Shown: positions 14,542 to 31,923 of the stretch, one piece after another
How the letters are laid out: every line of letters begins with the position of its first letter
Position numbering within the stretch: the stretch's first letter is position 1
Origin: Blastocystis sp. Blastoise
Lineage: Eukaryota > Sar > Bigyra > Opalinata > Blastocystidae
Direction: 5' to 3'
Length of the DNA: 64,000 bases
NCBI GenBank assembly: GCA_039096225.1
Contig: JBBPEB010000009.1
Coordinates: forward strand, 1 to 64,000
Translations under genes and position numbers: made by a program
The notes under the pieces: generated by a model
Database searches by the model: none
What the model saw: the letters and a program-made list of their open reading frames with translations, nothing else
Told to the model about the DNA's origin: nothing

Positions 14542-14577
14542 TCAGTATCTATTTCAATACCCAATTCAAATAATTAA
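7220..14577 (+). CDS. large type I surface glycoprotein of repeated DGW, jelly-roll, discoidin-like and putative-Ig modules
   Basis: Ten exons (7220-7268, 7325-7544, 7736-7851, 8112-8382, 8441-8497, 8584-8720, 8862-9030, 9171-9385, 9503-9829, 10088-14577) give 2016 residues. A signal peptide spans about 1-18. A module set occurs three times: a DGW motif (G94, G589, G1089), a beta-galactosidase-type jelly roll with a YxNG turn (near 203, 704, 1203), a discoidin-like segment, and a putative-Ig (He_PIG) repeat with the SPSLP signature (near 468, 969, 1517, 1658). Three Cys-rich units follow (1434-1475, about 1568-1620, about 1710-1760), then a ~100-residue membrane-proximal domain. One transmembrane helix lies at about 1896-1925, and the short cytoplasmic tail is poly-Asn. 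Such proteins usually act in adhesion or sugar binding; that role is inference. The last exon is 4.5 kb without an intron, while the first super-repeat is cut by nine. Confidence 0.85.
7560..7660. repeat. short tandem repeat in intron 2
   Basis: Three to four copies of a ~30-bp unit (gtttgattattatgaata followed by a T run) within intron 2 of the surface-protein gene. Confidence 0.8.
7856..8100. repeat. tandem repeat filling intron 3
   Basis: About six copies of a unit that reads ttatatataaattatatgaa plus a TA run make up nearly all of intron 3 of the surface-protein gene. Confidence 0.85.
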
Positions 14578-15731
14578 TCTGTTTTTATGATTTCTCTTTA
14601 TGTTACCAAATATGTTTTTAATTCTAGCATGATATACTTATGTATATATGCTCCAATTAAATTTTCTTAATATATATATATATATTTATTCTATTTTTCT
14701 TTTATATACATTATTTTCAAATATTTTTTTTATGAGTTTTCATTTACATTTTTTATACAGTACTATTTAGTAGGTAGTTTTTAAAATATTTATATATGTA
14801 TTCACATTTTTTTTTTTGTATTATTATACTATGTTCCACCTACTATATTTTTTAAATTTGTATGATTTTTTCTTTCGTATTTCTACCTGATTATATTCAT
14901 ATTTTGTTTTTTTTTCTCACAAATCATTATATAAGGTTACAAAGTTATAAACTATAAAATAATTCCACTAGCAAAACATATTTTATATATATAAATAGTT
15001 TAATTCACAGTTTACAGGAATCATAAATTAAATACAGTAGAGTATTTTTTGAATTATATACATATAATAACCAAAACGTGGAAAACAAAATAAGATAATT
15101 GAAATAAAATCATGAAAATATAATAAAAACAATAACAAATAAACATAATAGAAACATAGAACCAATATATAAATAAAAGTCTATTTTCAACAATAAAAAG
15201 TTCATTTATGATACATATCATATATAAGAGAAGAAATCAATAAAAAAAACTTCAATAAAACATATAATTATGACTAGAAAAAAACAGTTGGAGAATATTA
15301 TGTAATATATAAAATGGAATTGCAAAAAACATAGTGTAAGAATGATTTATAAATAATAAAGTATGATATATATGCATTAAAACCAATAATACTGGCAAAT
15401 ATTATTGTGAAAAAAAAGAACAAGAAAGATATAATAAAACTAATTTGATAAATTAATACATAGAACAGTGAATGAAGAAATATAAATATATTTATAAAGT
15501 GATAATACTCAATATCTCAAATAAATAAATGATTTAAAAAAAAACTAACGAGTTTTAAATATACATATATACATATAAATAATGATGAGGAAAGGCAAAA
15601 TAAATGAATATAATTATGCGAATATATACAAATATAGCACATAAGACAGTAATATAAAAATGAATGAAATAAAATATAGATATTGAAAAAAGAAGATAAG
15701 ATTATTAATGAAATCAAAATAATCATGGAAA
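14578..15731. other. convergent intergenic region
   Basis: Shared 3' region of the surface-protein gene (+) and the BTB-LRR gene (-). It is AT-rich with T-rich runs after 14,580. No gene or RNA is recognisable. Confidence 0.6.
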
Positions 15732-19653
<3,922 letters not shown>

Positions 19654-20189
19654 CAATTTCTATAAAAAGTATAAACTACTTACAATCATTACATACCAAA
19701 AACTATTGTACTTTTATATAACTTTATATTTTTATTGTAGACCTTCTTTAAATAAAGGTTAAATGAAGATAGACAAGATTTATAAAATGAGAATTATTGA
19801 GTATAAGCGGAATATAAATTTGAAATTGTTCTCTTTTTATTTTATTGTTTCTCTAACCGTTGAACTAACAAAGGAGTTTTGAAAGAAATCTTTTTTTCCC
19901 AGAGATTCTTCGAATATTCATGAATAATTAACACAGAATAAATCTATATTTTTATTTTTTTTAAAGAACGCATTCATATTTGATATAAGAAATGATTTTT
20001 GATAAGAAAACAAGTCAATGAAAGGAATATTGATATGAAAACAAAATTAAAAAGCTAAAAACATTTTTATTTCAGTAATGATACCTACTCATTGTATTCT
20101 TTTCCAAAAAATAACAGTTCAGCAATCAACCATAAAGCAAAACAAAAATTATAGCAGAATCCTAACATACAATTTTTAAATAATAATTA
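19654..20189. other. intergenic spacer
   Basis: AT-rich spacer between two minus-strand genes: promoter side of the BTB-LRR gene and 3' side of the four-Cx9C gene. Nothing else is recognisable. Confidence 0.6.
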
Positions 20190-20519
20190 TCATAGACTTT
20201 TATTCCAACAGTTTAAAAATGTATCATATTGTTTTTTACATGATTTCATATCTCCATCACTTTTATCAAGACATTTATATAATTTATCCAATTGTTTAGG
20301 ACATCTTTGATTTGCTTCGGTGAGTACGTAATTAAAACATTCTCTCATTTGCTTATAAGTTCTCAAGCATTCTTCGGAATTACTTTGTTCTGGATGACTA
20401 AGGCACATTTGAATATTATAATTTTCTTTCTGGCAGTAAGTGGCTGTTAATGGAGTAAGTGCAATTCCTAAGATGCGATTCATTCGATCTGTATAATCTT
20501 CTTTTTCTTTATATTCCAT
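20190..20519 (-). CDS. four-Cx9C (CHCH) mitochondrial-type protein, NDUFA8-like
   Basis: An intronless 109-residue frame. Cysteine pairs C29/C39, C51/C61, C73/C83 and C94/C104 are each spaced exactly nine residues apart, so the chain carries four Cx9C motifs, i.e. two tandem CHCH hairpins. The known family with two full CHCH hairpins is the complex I subunit NDUFA8. Cx9C proteins are imported into the intermembrane space by the Mia40 relay, in keeping with the absence of a presequence. The gene is small, the rest of the sequence is divergent, and the length is shorter than human NDUFA8 (about 170 residues), so another Cx9C assembly factor is possible. A second four-Cx9C gene lies at 43780-44231. 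Confidence 0.8.
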   Translation of the reverse strand: MEYKEKEDYTDRMNRILGIALTPLTATYCQKENYNIQMCLSHPEQSNSEECLRTYKQMRECFNYVLTEANQRCPKQLDKLYKCLDKSDGDMKSCKKQYDTFLNCWNKSL

Positions 20520-20736
20520 TTATAGATATCTTCTTATTTAATGTAACAAACACTAAAATAATTTTATTTTAAATAAAAAGTTGATAATTAATGAATAGAA
20601 TAACAAATAAATATTCTTTATGTTTTTCTAGAATTTAATGAAAATAACAATCAAACTGGAATCAATTCCTTTAATGAAAAAAGGAATTCATATCAAAATC
20701 AAATTTTTTTATTATTTTTTTCTATTCAACATTATA

Positions 20737-22909
20737 ATGGATTTTTCATTATCTGTTGAAAATATAGAAGATAAATACTTATATTTAGAAAGTTCATTAG
20801 CTCAATATGAGAATTTACTGAAAACAATTCCTCAAAGTTATTTCTTATTGATGAAAGATTGTAAAAAGAATGAAATGATATGCCCAACGATTCAATCTGA
20901 AATGCAGAATTTTATTGATGAACAAAAGAAATATATAAATGTCTTAGAAGAACAGTCTAAAGTATTTAATAATACACTAGATGATGCTGTATGTGTATTC
21001 ATGAAACAATTAGAGCCTTTTAAAACGAAGAGTCAAGAATTTATTCAATTGATGACTTCTGTTATTCAAGATATCAAAGATAATTTAGAATTGAAGAAGA
21101 AAGTGATCAAAGAAACTCAAGAAAATATTCAATGTATTCAGAAGCCATGCTTTGTATATCAAGGTTCAGAAAATAAGTATTTCATAGACGATTCTATTTT
21201 AGAAAACAATCCTGGTAGTTATTTTTCAACATTATATAATGATATTCAAAGTCATACGACTACAGGTGATATTTATATAGATACAGATGAATCTTATCTT
21301 CCTCAAGTTCTTACATATTTGAAAGGAGACTCTATTAGTATAAATAAATTGAAAGAAATTCAAAAGGTGGATTTAGCAGAGAAATTAGCTTTTTATAAAG
21401 TACCATTTCGTGTAGAGTTATTAGATTTACGTGAACCCTTAGAGAAGCATAAAATACGAATGATAACATCTAGTGGTCTTATTTGTTTGAATGGAGAGAA
21501 TCTAAAGTGGTTTAATGATCTTATGAAGAAATATAGGAATAGAAATACAATTATTTCAAAGAATGTTCAATCTATACAATTCTCTGAAGAAAAGAATATG
21601 TATATGATTAATATAGATGTGAAGGATCTATCTGTTTTAGAATCTTATTGTGCTGGACATAAGATATATGTAGGTTTATATAATAGTTATACTTCTGAAG
21701 AATTCTTAGAGTTGCTGAATAATTTGTGTATTCCAATTACAAAGCAACTTATTCAAGAATATCATACATTTGATGGAAGTACACTTGTAACTACAGAGTA
21801 TGACAAACAATTAACTACGTGGATTGGAGACACTCATCCTTGGACTCTTCTTTATAAGTATATAGAGTTTATTATATATATAATTGTATTTTTATAAAAA
21901 TAGTTGAATATTATTTTTTTTAGTATTATTGATTGTTTAAGAATATATTGATTTTTAAATAATATATTGATTTTTAAATAATATATTGATTTTTTAATAA
22001 TATATTGATTTTTTTTAATAATATATTGATTTTTAAATAATATATTGATTTTTAAATAATATATTGATTTTTTAATAATATATTGATTTTTTAATAATAT
22101 ATTGATTTTTAAATAATATATTGATTTTTTAATAATATATTGATTTTTTTACTATTATTGAATTTAAAATAATATTATTGTTTATTCTTTATTATTATTA
22201 TTGAGTTTATTATCTATAAAAAATTAATATACTGTAATACTAAAATAATTATAAAAGTTCTTGAGGAACTCTATTTATCCTATATATTTCATAGACTATT
22301 TATCTATATACATTATTCTATAGAGCTTCTCGAGATGGTTTCTCTTCCTCCATATTTCATGATATATGTGATAATCATTTGAATGTAATTGTTCTTATAA
22401 AAGCTACTATTAACAACAAAGAATCCATTTTTGGAGGATTTACTTCTGTTGGATTCTCACTAGGAAATAATGGTATATATTTTTATTTATTGATCTATAT
22501 TAAATAAATATATATTTGTTTTAATATCCAATTGTTATTTATATTTATATCACATAATACATTATATATATTGTGTATAGATGAAGATCTATCCTTCCAA
22601 GATTCACTTTCATATCTATTTACCTTAAAAACTCCTAATGAAAATCAACCCTTACAATATACAAATAAAAAACCTGAATCCTCCTCTCTTTATTGTAGCT
22701 ATCATTGGGGACCTCTTTTTGTTGATGGATTTTATATTTGTAATGAAGCCAATCAAAGCAATTATAACTGTATCTATCACTCTGATAAAAAATCAACCTA
22801 TAACGATGCTACACATATTTTTTATAATGCATTCTCAATCACTGATTCTCAAGATCCAATTTATTTTAAAGTTGATGACTATGAAATATTTGAAAAGAAA
22901 ACATCATAA
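20737..22909 (+). CDS. BTB-TLDc protein with N-terminal coiled coil
   Basis: Three exons (20737-21857, 22324-22472, 22581-22909) give 532 residues. The start at 20737 (MDFSLSVENIED) was preferred; an in-frame ATG at 20638 would add 33 mostly hydrophobic residues. Residues ~1-135 look coiled coil. A BTB-like domain starts at CFVYQGSENKYFIDDSIL. The C-terminal third is a TLDc domain: RASRDGFSSSIFHDICDN-type opening, FGGFTS, YLFTLK, WGPLFVDGFYICNEA and the closing YEIFEKK. TLDc domains occur in oxidation-resistance (OXR1/TLDC) proteins, some of which bind the V-ATPase. BTB plus TLDc is known in several protists. The paralogue at 39530-41517 has the same intron positions. Confidence 0.85.
21940..22148. 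repeat. ~20-bp tandem repeat in intron 1
   Basis: About ten copies of a 19-22 bp unit (aatatattgatttttaaat and variants) in the first intron of the BTB-TLDc gene. Confidence 0.9.
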
Positions 22910-23365
22910 TTTGCTTTTTTTAAAATATGTATTTATATTTTTTCAATTTATTCAATTTTTCTTTTTAAAATATTGATATATCTGAATACTAATCTATTTT
23001 GTTGCAAAAGTCATTCAACATTTTCTAAGTGTTCTACTTTATTCGTAAAATAATAATAATAATAATTCATTTGATTTCTTTCAATAATTTACATTTACAA
23101 AAAAATAGGCTAGATATGATCAAGCGTTACGGCTAACATTTAAGAAATGATTGACATAGAGAGAAACACTGCTTAAAACGATGATCAATTATTTAAATTA
23201 TTTCTTGAATAAACAGAAAAAATGACCGTTCTTAAAACATATAATCACGATTATTTGTTTTGAAAACAAAGTTTTAAAGGAAAATCGTTATTTTTTTCAT
23301 TTTTAGAATAGTCTCTTGTTTCTATCTATTTTAAATTATTTTATAGAAATCAGTGCAGTAACAAG
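22910..23365. other. intergenic spacer
   Basis: AT-rich spacer between two plus-strand genes, presumably holding the promoter of the GT31 gene. No gene or RNA is recognisable. Confidence 0.55.
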
Positions 23366-24007
23366 ATGAGGCTATCTTTTTATATATTATTCATTATTTT
23401 CTTTGTATACATTTTTAGTCATTGATTCCCATTCTTATTCTAATTATAGTTATTCACACGAGGAACATGCGAAACAAATAAGCACACATCTACGAGGTAC
23501 AATATAAAAATAAATATATTTAAATAGTTTTTGTTGTATAGATTGCTACTGTTGGTGTTATCTTGTCCAGATCATACGGAGAAACGTTCATTATTGAGAT
23601 CAACATGGATTCATGATATAGAGAATCTTGATTGTATATTATTATTGATTATATTCATTTTTGTTTGTTTTAATCTTATTCTATGATTATATATATATAT
23701 ATATATATTCTTTTTAGATATTAAGTATCGTTTTCTAATATTAAATGATAAAGCGTATTGTAATTCAACATTAGATAATTCACAAGATATAAAGAAACAA
23801 CATTTTAATCAAGTATTCTTTTCTTTTTTTTCATTTTTTTTTTTACAATTATATATATGTTTTTTTTTGTTATCTTTTTATGTAACATATATGTTTTTAA
23901 ATATATCTTTATGTAATATATATATATATATATATATATATCTTTAGAATGATATTTTGATGAAGACTTCATTATCTTCAGGATTAATTAGTCAAGTGAT
24001 TACTGTA

Positions 24008-24039
<32 letters not shown>

Positions 24040-24040
24040 C

Positions 24041-24087
<47 letters not shown>

Positions 24088-25100
24088 TATTTATAAAGAT
24101 AATTCATGCATATAATGGTATTGATTGGATCAGTTTTGTTTTTGATGATGTGTTTATTCGATATCTACAATTATATTCATTTATTAACTCCTTACAAAAT
24201 ACTATTGGATTGTATTACTCAGAAACCACGTATATTTTTTTATCTTATAATATATGCATATGAATTCTTATTCTTCAGGTTTTCAAATATTCCTCAAGAT
24301 TTATGGAAATCTCCTTTTGTTCTTCAACATTATAGCTACTTTTGTATATATATATATTATTTTTTAATTATTATTATTATTTTAAATTTATAAACCCTTT
24401 TATTCTTTCATTCGTTTTCTGTATTCATTATTTACAAATAATTATAATAATCTATTCTAATAATCTATTCTAATAATCTTATTCTAATAATCTATATAAT
24501 AATCTATTCTAATAAACTTATCATAATCTCCTTATAACTTTTTCTCTAGTGAATAAGAATATGTTTTTAAAATTATTTGATTCAAAAACGAAATATCATT
24601 CTTTAAATCAAGAATTTTCTACTTATTATATATCGAATCATTTTGCTACATTGCAAGATTCTGCTATTTCTATTGGCTGTTTTGACGACAATTGGGTTTT
24701 AGATCAATATCCATCAGATATAATACAAGCAAAATCTAAATATTCTTCTTATCATTCCACAGGAGTATATTATTGTTCTTCTTCTTCTTCTTCTTCTTCT
24801 TCTTCTCTTCTTCATCATAATTCAACTATATATATTCAGCCTTATTCCCCAAATATGAATCATACTACTTTATTTACAAATAAAAGTTATATCTCTCTAC
24901 TTTTAATTTGGAGTGTATTATTACTTTCTATTTGTTGTACACTTAGTCGCCAATGTCATTGTCATAGACATCGTAAATGGATCTCCTCAAATACATTCAG
25001 AAGAACCAGAACTCCCCTAAGAACCGTAGGATTACCTCAAAAGAATGCAGATGGACTTGCTCCTGTTTTTACACCTATTAATAGTCATCGATATTATTAA
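23366..25100 (+). CDS. GT31-family beta-1,3-glycosyltransferase-like membrane protein
   Basis: Eight exons (23366-23404, 23450-23496, 23542-23633, 23718-23812, 23948-24004, 24099-24229, 24279-24343, 24550-25100) give 358 residues. An N-terminal hydrophobic segment (about 2-15) is a signal peptide or signal anchor. Then LLLLVLSCPDHTEKRSLLR and TWIHD match the opening of GT31 galactosyltransferases (usually L..APxxxxRRxxIRxTW). DWISFVFDDVF at 119-129 occupies the place of the family's DDD metal motif, here FDD. The family transfers galactose or GlcNAc in beta-1,3 linkage in the Golgi. Unlike typical members, the chain has a second hydrophobic span near 290-309 followed by a Cys/His/Arg-rich tail. 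The first intron is only 45 nt. Confidence 0.72.
24009..24088. repeat. (TAA)n microsatellite in intron
   Basis: TAA triplets, with one TAACAA interruption, fill the fifth intron of the GT31 gene. Confidence 0.9.
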
Positions 25101-25782
25101 TATCATCTCTCTTTTATTACATCTATATAAATTTTTATTATTATTATTTCTTTTTAGTTTTTTATTTAATTGTTTTATTTCTATAATTTATTCCATTTCT
25201 ATTTATGATTATCATTTGATATATATAAATATATTTCTATAACATGTTTTATTTCCTATAGTCAATTTTATTCATCTATCGTTATTTTGTTTATTTATAA
25301 CTTACAACACTTTCATCTTTCTTTTATATTCGTTTCTCTTTATATACTGTTTTCTTTTTCTCAAAATACTCTATACAAATTATTTGTTTTTCAATATTTT
25401 TTTTTTCCACTTTTATTAGTATATACAATACGTTTATTTTTTAAAGAAAATTCTTCATCTCTATTTATTATATTTCTTATATATATATATATATATTATA
25501 TTTTGGTTTTCATTTTTTTTTTGTCTTTGTTTTGTGTTTTTTTTTATATATAATTCGATAGTATCGTTGATTCGTTTTTGTTTATATATACTTCTAAAGC
25601 TAAAAAGAAAACAGCAAACTAACAAACACTTTTTAAAAAGTATACATAAATCAATCAATATCCTGTAATAATGTATTTGTATATAAAATTAAGCGAGAAT
25701 GTTTAAAGGCTTGATTTATATTCAAAAAATTTCCTATATATAGAGTCATAAGAAATAAATATATATACAAAAGAAATAATTT
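25101..25782. other. convergent intergenic region
   Basis: 3' regions of the GT31 gene (+) and the second BTB-LRR gene (-). T-rich on its left and A-rich on its right. No gene seen. Confidence 0.6.
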
Positions 25783-27248
25783 TTAAAGATATAAAATACG
25801 TTCTACTCGAAAGACATATAATTGTGGATATTTATTATTGATATAGTCATTAAGAAAAACAGTGAAGATATCCTGATGAATATCATTCTCTATAATAATA
25901 TAAATATAATATTATTGTTGTATATAATAATACGATTTGGGTAATATTTAAAAACTGATATATTATAACTATTTAAATACCATTTAGATTAATCTTTTGA
26001 AGTTGAGGACAAGAAACAGATTGACATAACTTCAATATAGTCAGAGATTTCTCATTATATAATTGGTTCATTGATAAATCAATTGATAGTAACTGTGGAA
26101 AATATAGTGAAGATAATAAGTGAATAAATGTTCGTTTTTGATCTTCTATATGTAGACTATCTACAAGAATTAATATATATATATATATATATAATACTTT
26201 GAATTGTTAATTTCATTAAGTACTTTGAAAATAATGATATCATTTTATAAATATATATATAACATTCCGAAGTTTCTAAATTACAATCTATACATAAAAT
26301 ATATAGAGTTTAAAGAATACTCTTTATATAACTAATAAAATATTTATATAGAGTATTTTAATTATACTATATAAACTTATAGTTATATATACCTTGTATA
26401 ATAAACCCAGTGATATTATATTGTTCTGTTTCAGTAAATAAATCCACTACTATTTGAAGCATTGACACTTCTAAAGAGAGATCTATATATATAGATTTAG
26501 TTATTATTATAGTATATATGTATATAATGAATTAAAAAAATGTATACAAAATGAATCAAAAATGTATATAAATATGAATTAAAAATGTATATAATGAATT
26601 AAAAAATGTATATAAATATGAATCAAAAATGTATATAAAATGAATTAAACAATGTATATAACATGAATTAAAAATGTATATAAAATAAATTAAAAATGTA
26701 TATAAATATGAATTAAAAATGTATATAAAAAATGAAAACACAATAAAACAAAATAAAATAAAAAATAACATATCAAATAAAATAAATAAATATAATGATA
26801 TCAAATAACTCTATATATATTTACCTCGAAATAATAAATTTACATTCTTTGAGAAATAAAAAGATTCATCATCTTTTATTCGTTCATATTCATTATTATA
26901 TATTATTCCTCCATTCTCATCGACGATCTTGAATAATTCTTTTGATTTCGTAAATGGAGAACACTGATTCCAAAATAAACTCAAGTTTATATTATAAAAA
27001 CTCTCATTTTCTTTCATATGAACAATCTCATTATAAGAAAAAAGATTCTTATTATATTTAGAACCATTGCATAGACTTATAAATAGATCAAAATCATCAA
27101 AAGGATGATCTACATATATATTGTTATTTTCATTTATATCAGGATCTATAAACCATTCATACAATATACTAGACTTATGGAATTGTAGAAACGATAATGG
27201 AATTGAATATTCATTCTGATCTTGAAAGACAAACAAACAATTATTCAT
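25783..27248 (-). CDS. short BTB-LRR protein
   Basis: Four exons (26825-27248, 26393-26482, 25981-26160, 25783-25889) give 266 residues; all three introns are phase 1. Residues 4-85 resemble the BTB domain of the neighbouring family (CLFVFQDQNEYSIPLSFL opening, IYVDHPFDDFDLF middle). Exons 3 and 4 carry one or two leucine-rich repeats (LLSIDLSMNQLYNEKS, LQKINLN). It looks like a shortened relative of the 17-exon BTB-LRR gene at 15732-19653, with the same exon size (90, 180 nt) and phase. No substrate or pathway can be given. Confidence 0.78.
26535..26735. repeat. ~20-bp minisatellite in intron 1
   Basis: About ten imperfect copies of a unit like aaatgtatataaaatgaatt within intron 1 of the short BTB-LRR gene. 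Confidence 0.85.
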
Positions 27249-27534
27249 TTAGTTTTTTGTAATTATTTGTATTTTGCAACAGAAACAACCATTTACTACG
27301 GATTTTCTTTATTTAAAGAACAATCACACGATATGTAATGTTTTATTCTTAGATGAAGATGATTTAAAAAAAAATATTATTTTTTGTGTTTTTATAGAAG
27401 AAATCAAATAGATAATCATAAATGTTTAGTTTCTTGGAAATATTTGGAATTAAAGTAGTAAAAGCATTTTTTTCATAAATTTTACTATTTTATATTTTTG
27501 TTAATAAAGTGTTATTCTTATTTTAATTCTAACT

Positions 27535-28311
27535 ATGGCTCAAATACGTATACCAGAAAAATTTATATGTTCTGTATCTACACGTTTTCGAATCATATAA
27601 TCATGTATTAAATCATAGGAAACACCAGGTGATACTGTAAGTTCAATTAAGTTTAGTCCATGTAGTAATATGTTTGTCACAAGTTCTTGGGATGGAGAAA
27701 TAAGACTTTATGATTTACAAGCAAATGGTAACACAATAAATGGTTGTTTTGGAAAATCACTTGTTCGACTAGAAACACCTGTCACATCTCTTGCTTGGTC
27801 AAATGTATTTATATATTTGTTTTTGTTTTTCAAGTTCATTATTCTCTTATTTTTTAGGATGGAAATTCTGTATATGCTGCATGTTGTGATGGATCCGTTA
27901 GATTATGGAATGTCGCTTCAGGTGCAACTACTTGTGATACTATTGGTTCTGTATGAATATATATATTGTTTTATCGTTTTCTTTATTAATATTTTTTAAA
28001 AAATACTTTTCTTTATTAATAATATTATTGTTTTTATACTTTTCTTTATAAATTTTTTTTAATACTTTTATATATTATTTTTATACTTTTCTTTTTATTA
28101 ATTTTTTTTAATACTTTTATATATTAATAATATATTTTTTTATACTTTCTTTAATTATACTCTATTTCTTCTATAGCATACAGGGATCGTATCGAGTATA
28201 GTTCCTTTAGAAATGAATGGGTCTGCTGCTGTGTGTTCAGGATCTATTGATAAAACCATCAAATATTGGGATGTACGAAGCAAACAAACAATTGTATTTC
28301 CTTTCTATTCC

Positions 28312-28350
<39 letters not shown>

Positions 28351-29423
28351 TTAGGGTACAGTAACAACCTCCAATAAAGTCACAGCAATGGATTATCAGT
28401 ATATATTTATTATCATTGTTTTTATTCTTTTTATTTATTAATCTATTTATTTATTTTTCTTTTTATTTATTATTATATTTATTTATCTATTTATTTATTT
28501 ATCTATTTATTTATTATTCTTTTTATTTATTATTATATTTATTAATTTATTAATTTATTATTCTATTTATTTATTAATCTATTTATTTATTAATCTATTT
28601 ATTTATTAATCTATTTATTTATTAATTTATTTATTTATTAATCTATTTATTTATTAATCTATTTATTTATTATATATATAAGTGGCACTTTAGTGGTTAG
28701 TAATTATAATAAATTATATTCATATAGTATTCAAAATCCTTCTGTACCTATTGATGTATATACTATTTATACTATTTTTCTATTATGATTTATTTTATAA
28801 AGAGAATTTATTATTATAATATTCTTTATTTGTTATTATTATATAGATTCCAAATCAGAAGAGTACTGAAGATTATATATTATGCTTAGCTTTTAGTAAA
28901 GATAAGGATGTGATTGCTAGTGGTACAAATACTGGTAGAGGAAGTGTCATGCTTTCTTCTCATAATGAGTATATAGTATTATACTTATGTTTATTACTAT
29001 TATACTTATAATTCATTATCGTTCCTCTTTATAGACGTAATTTCTCGTGGAAGGCACATCGTATATCAACTTATTATTACGCTACAAATGCGTATATATA
29101 TATATATAATTTATTCTATTATCTTTTTCAGTCCTCTGTTTTCATTGTCATTTCTCTCTCTATAAATACTTGTATACTTTATCTACATATATATATACTC
29201 TCTATAGTATTGCTATTCATCCTCAAACGAATGCTGTCGCTACAGGAGGTGCTGATGGATCTATTCAACTCTGGAATATCTACGGGGCTCAACCTCTAGC
29301 CAAAGTCCTAGATGTACCTTCCTCTACATATGGTCGTCCATCTACTAAAGATCCTGTCACTGCTCTTAGTTTCTCTACTCAAGGTGAATTCTTAGCTTAT
29401 TCTACAGGATATGACTGGGCCTT

Positions 29424-29465
<42 letters not shown>

Positions 29466-29783
29466 TATATATTATTATAATCATATTATATATATTATTA
29501 TAATTATATTATATATATTATTATAATTATATTTTATTTAAAAATAAATATATAACAATATTTTATTTAAAAATAAAATTATAACTATATTCTATACCAA
29601 TATAAATATATAACAATATTCTATACCAATATAAATATATAACTATATATATAGGGTGATCCAGAGAGATTATCGTCTAATATGGAAAAAGAGAAAATCA
29701 GAAAAATGAAAACATCTCTTGTTATTCAACCGATTTCACCAGATATGGTTCAATTCGATAGAACTAAACTCCGAAAAGTATAA
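27535..29783 (+). CDS. RAE1: mRNA export factor RAE1/GLE2 (WD40 beta-propeller)
   Basis: Ten exons (27535-27573, 27619-27804, 27858-27950, 28177-28293, 28355-28398, 28683-28755, 28847-28968, 29035-29091, 29208-29424, 29655-29783) give 358 residues, close to the 368 of human RAE1. WD repeats are visible throughout (SSWDGEIRLYDLQ, CCDGSVRLWNV, GSIDKTIKYWDVR, GGADGSIQLWN). FSWKAHR...ATNAIAIHP and the GYDWAFGDPE segment near the end match RAE1 (YDWSKGHE in animals) rather than its relative BUB3. RAE1 binds the GLEBS motif of nucleoporin NUP98 at the nuclear pore and takes part in mRNA export and spindle checkpoint control. The first intron is 45 nt and was chosen by phase. Confidence 0.87.
28430..28680. 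repeat. TTTA-type simple repeat in intron
   Basis: Tandem ttatttattaatctattta units fill the fifth intron of the RAE1 gene. Confidence 0.85.
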
Positions 29784-30315
29784 ACTATTGTTATGTTCCT
29801 ACTCAAATAGAATTCTATAATTATAAGTCTATATAACTCTTCTTATATTATATGTATTCATTGACACATTTTTATTTTTGTTTGATTATATTAGCTCTTT
29901 TTATGTTTGTTTATATACATATACATATATATTTCTGTTTCATTTTATTATATTTGAAATTCTTCATCTTGAATATCTTTTTTCTTTTCATTATTTTTCT
30001 TTTTGTTTCTATATACTATTTTTTTTTTTGAAATTATGTTTTTGTTCTTTTTTTTCTTTGCTCTCCAACATTATTATTATATTAAAATATTCACCATTTT
30101 ATCTATACACAATATAACTCTAAATTATTATTATTTCTCTTTCTTTTTAACAACAAAATATGTTCATCCGAAAAAATATGTCTTATAAAACAGTTCATAT
30201 TATACAGAACTATCAGTAATGGGATTCCATTTTTTTCCTATATCATTAGCATCCACAATAAGTGAAAACAAAATAATGAACAAAAAAAATGATTAAAAAG
30301 TAAAAAATCTAAAAA
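29784..30315. other. intergenic spacer
   Basis: T-rich spacer between RAE1 and SEN34, both on the plus strand. No gene or RNA is recognisable. Confidence 0.55.

Positions 30316-31923
<1,608 letters not shown>

Noticed and set aside
20638-20736. Upstream ATG for the first BTB-TLDc protein
   Set aside because: It adds 33 residues of Lys- and Phe-rich sequence with no counterpart in the paralogue. The ATG at 20737 is preferred, though the upstream one cannot be excluded.
23405-23449. 14-nt intron (23405-23418) in the GT31 gene
   Set aside because: Using the first AG gives the wrong phase and a stop. The 45-nt intron ending at 23449 keeps the frame into the GT31 core.
24106-24393. A hydrophobic 95-residue frame beginning MHIMVLIGS
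   Set aside because: It is the wrong frame of GT31 exon 6. The in-phase frame with DWISFVFDD joins exons 5 and 7.
27535-29783. BUB3 instead of RAE1
   Set aside because: Both are related propellers, but the C-terminal YDW segment and overall length favour RAE1.
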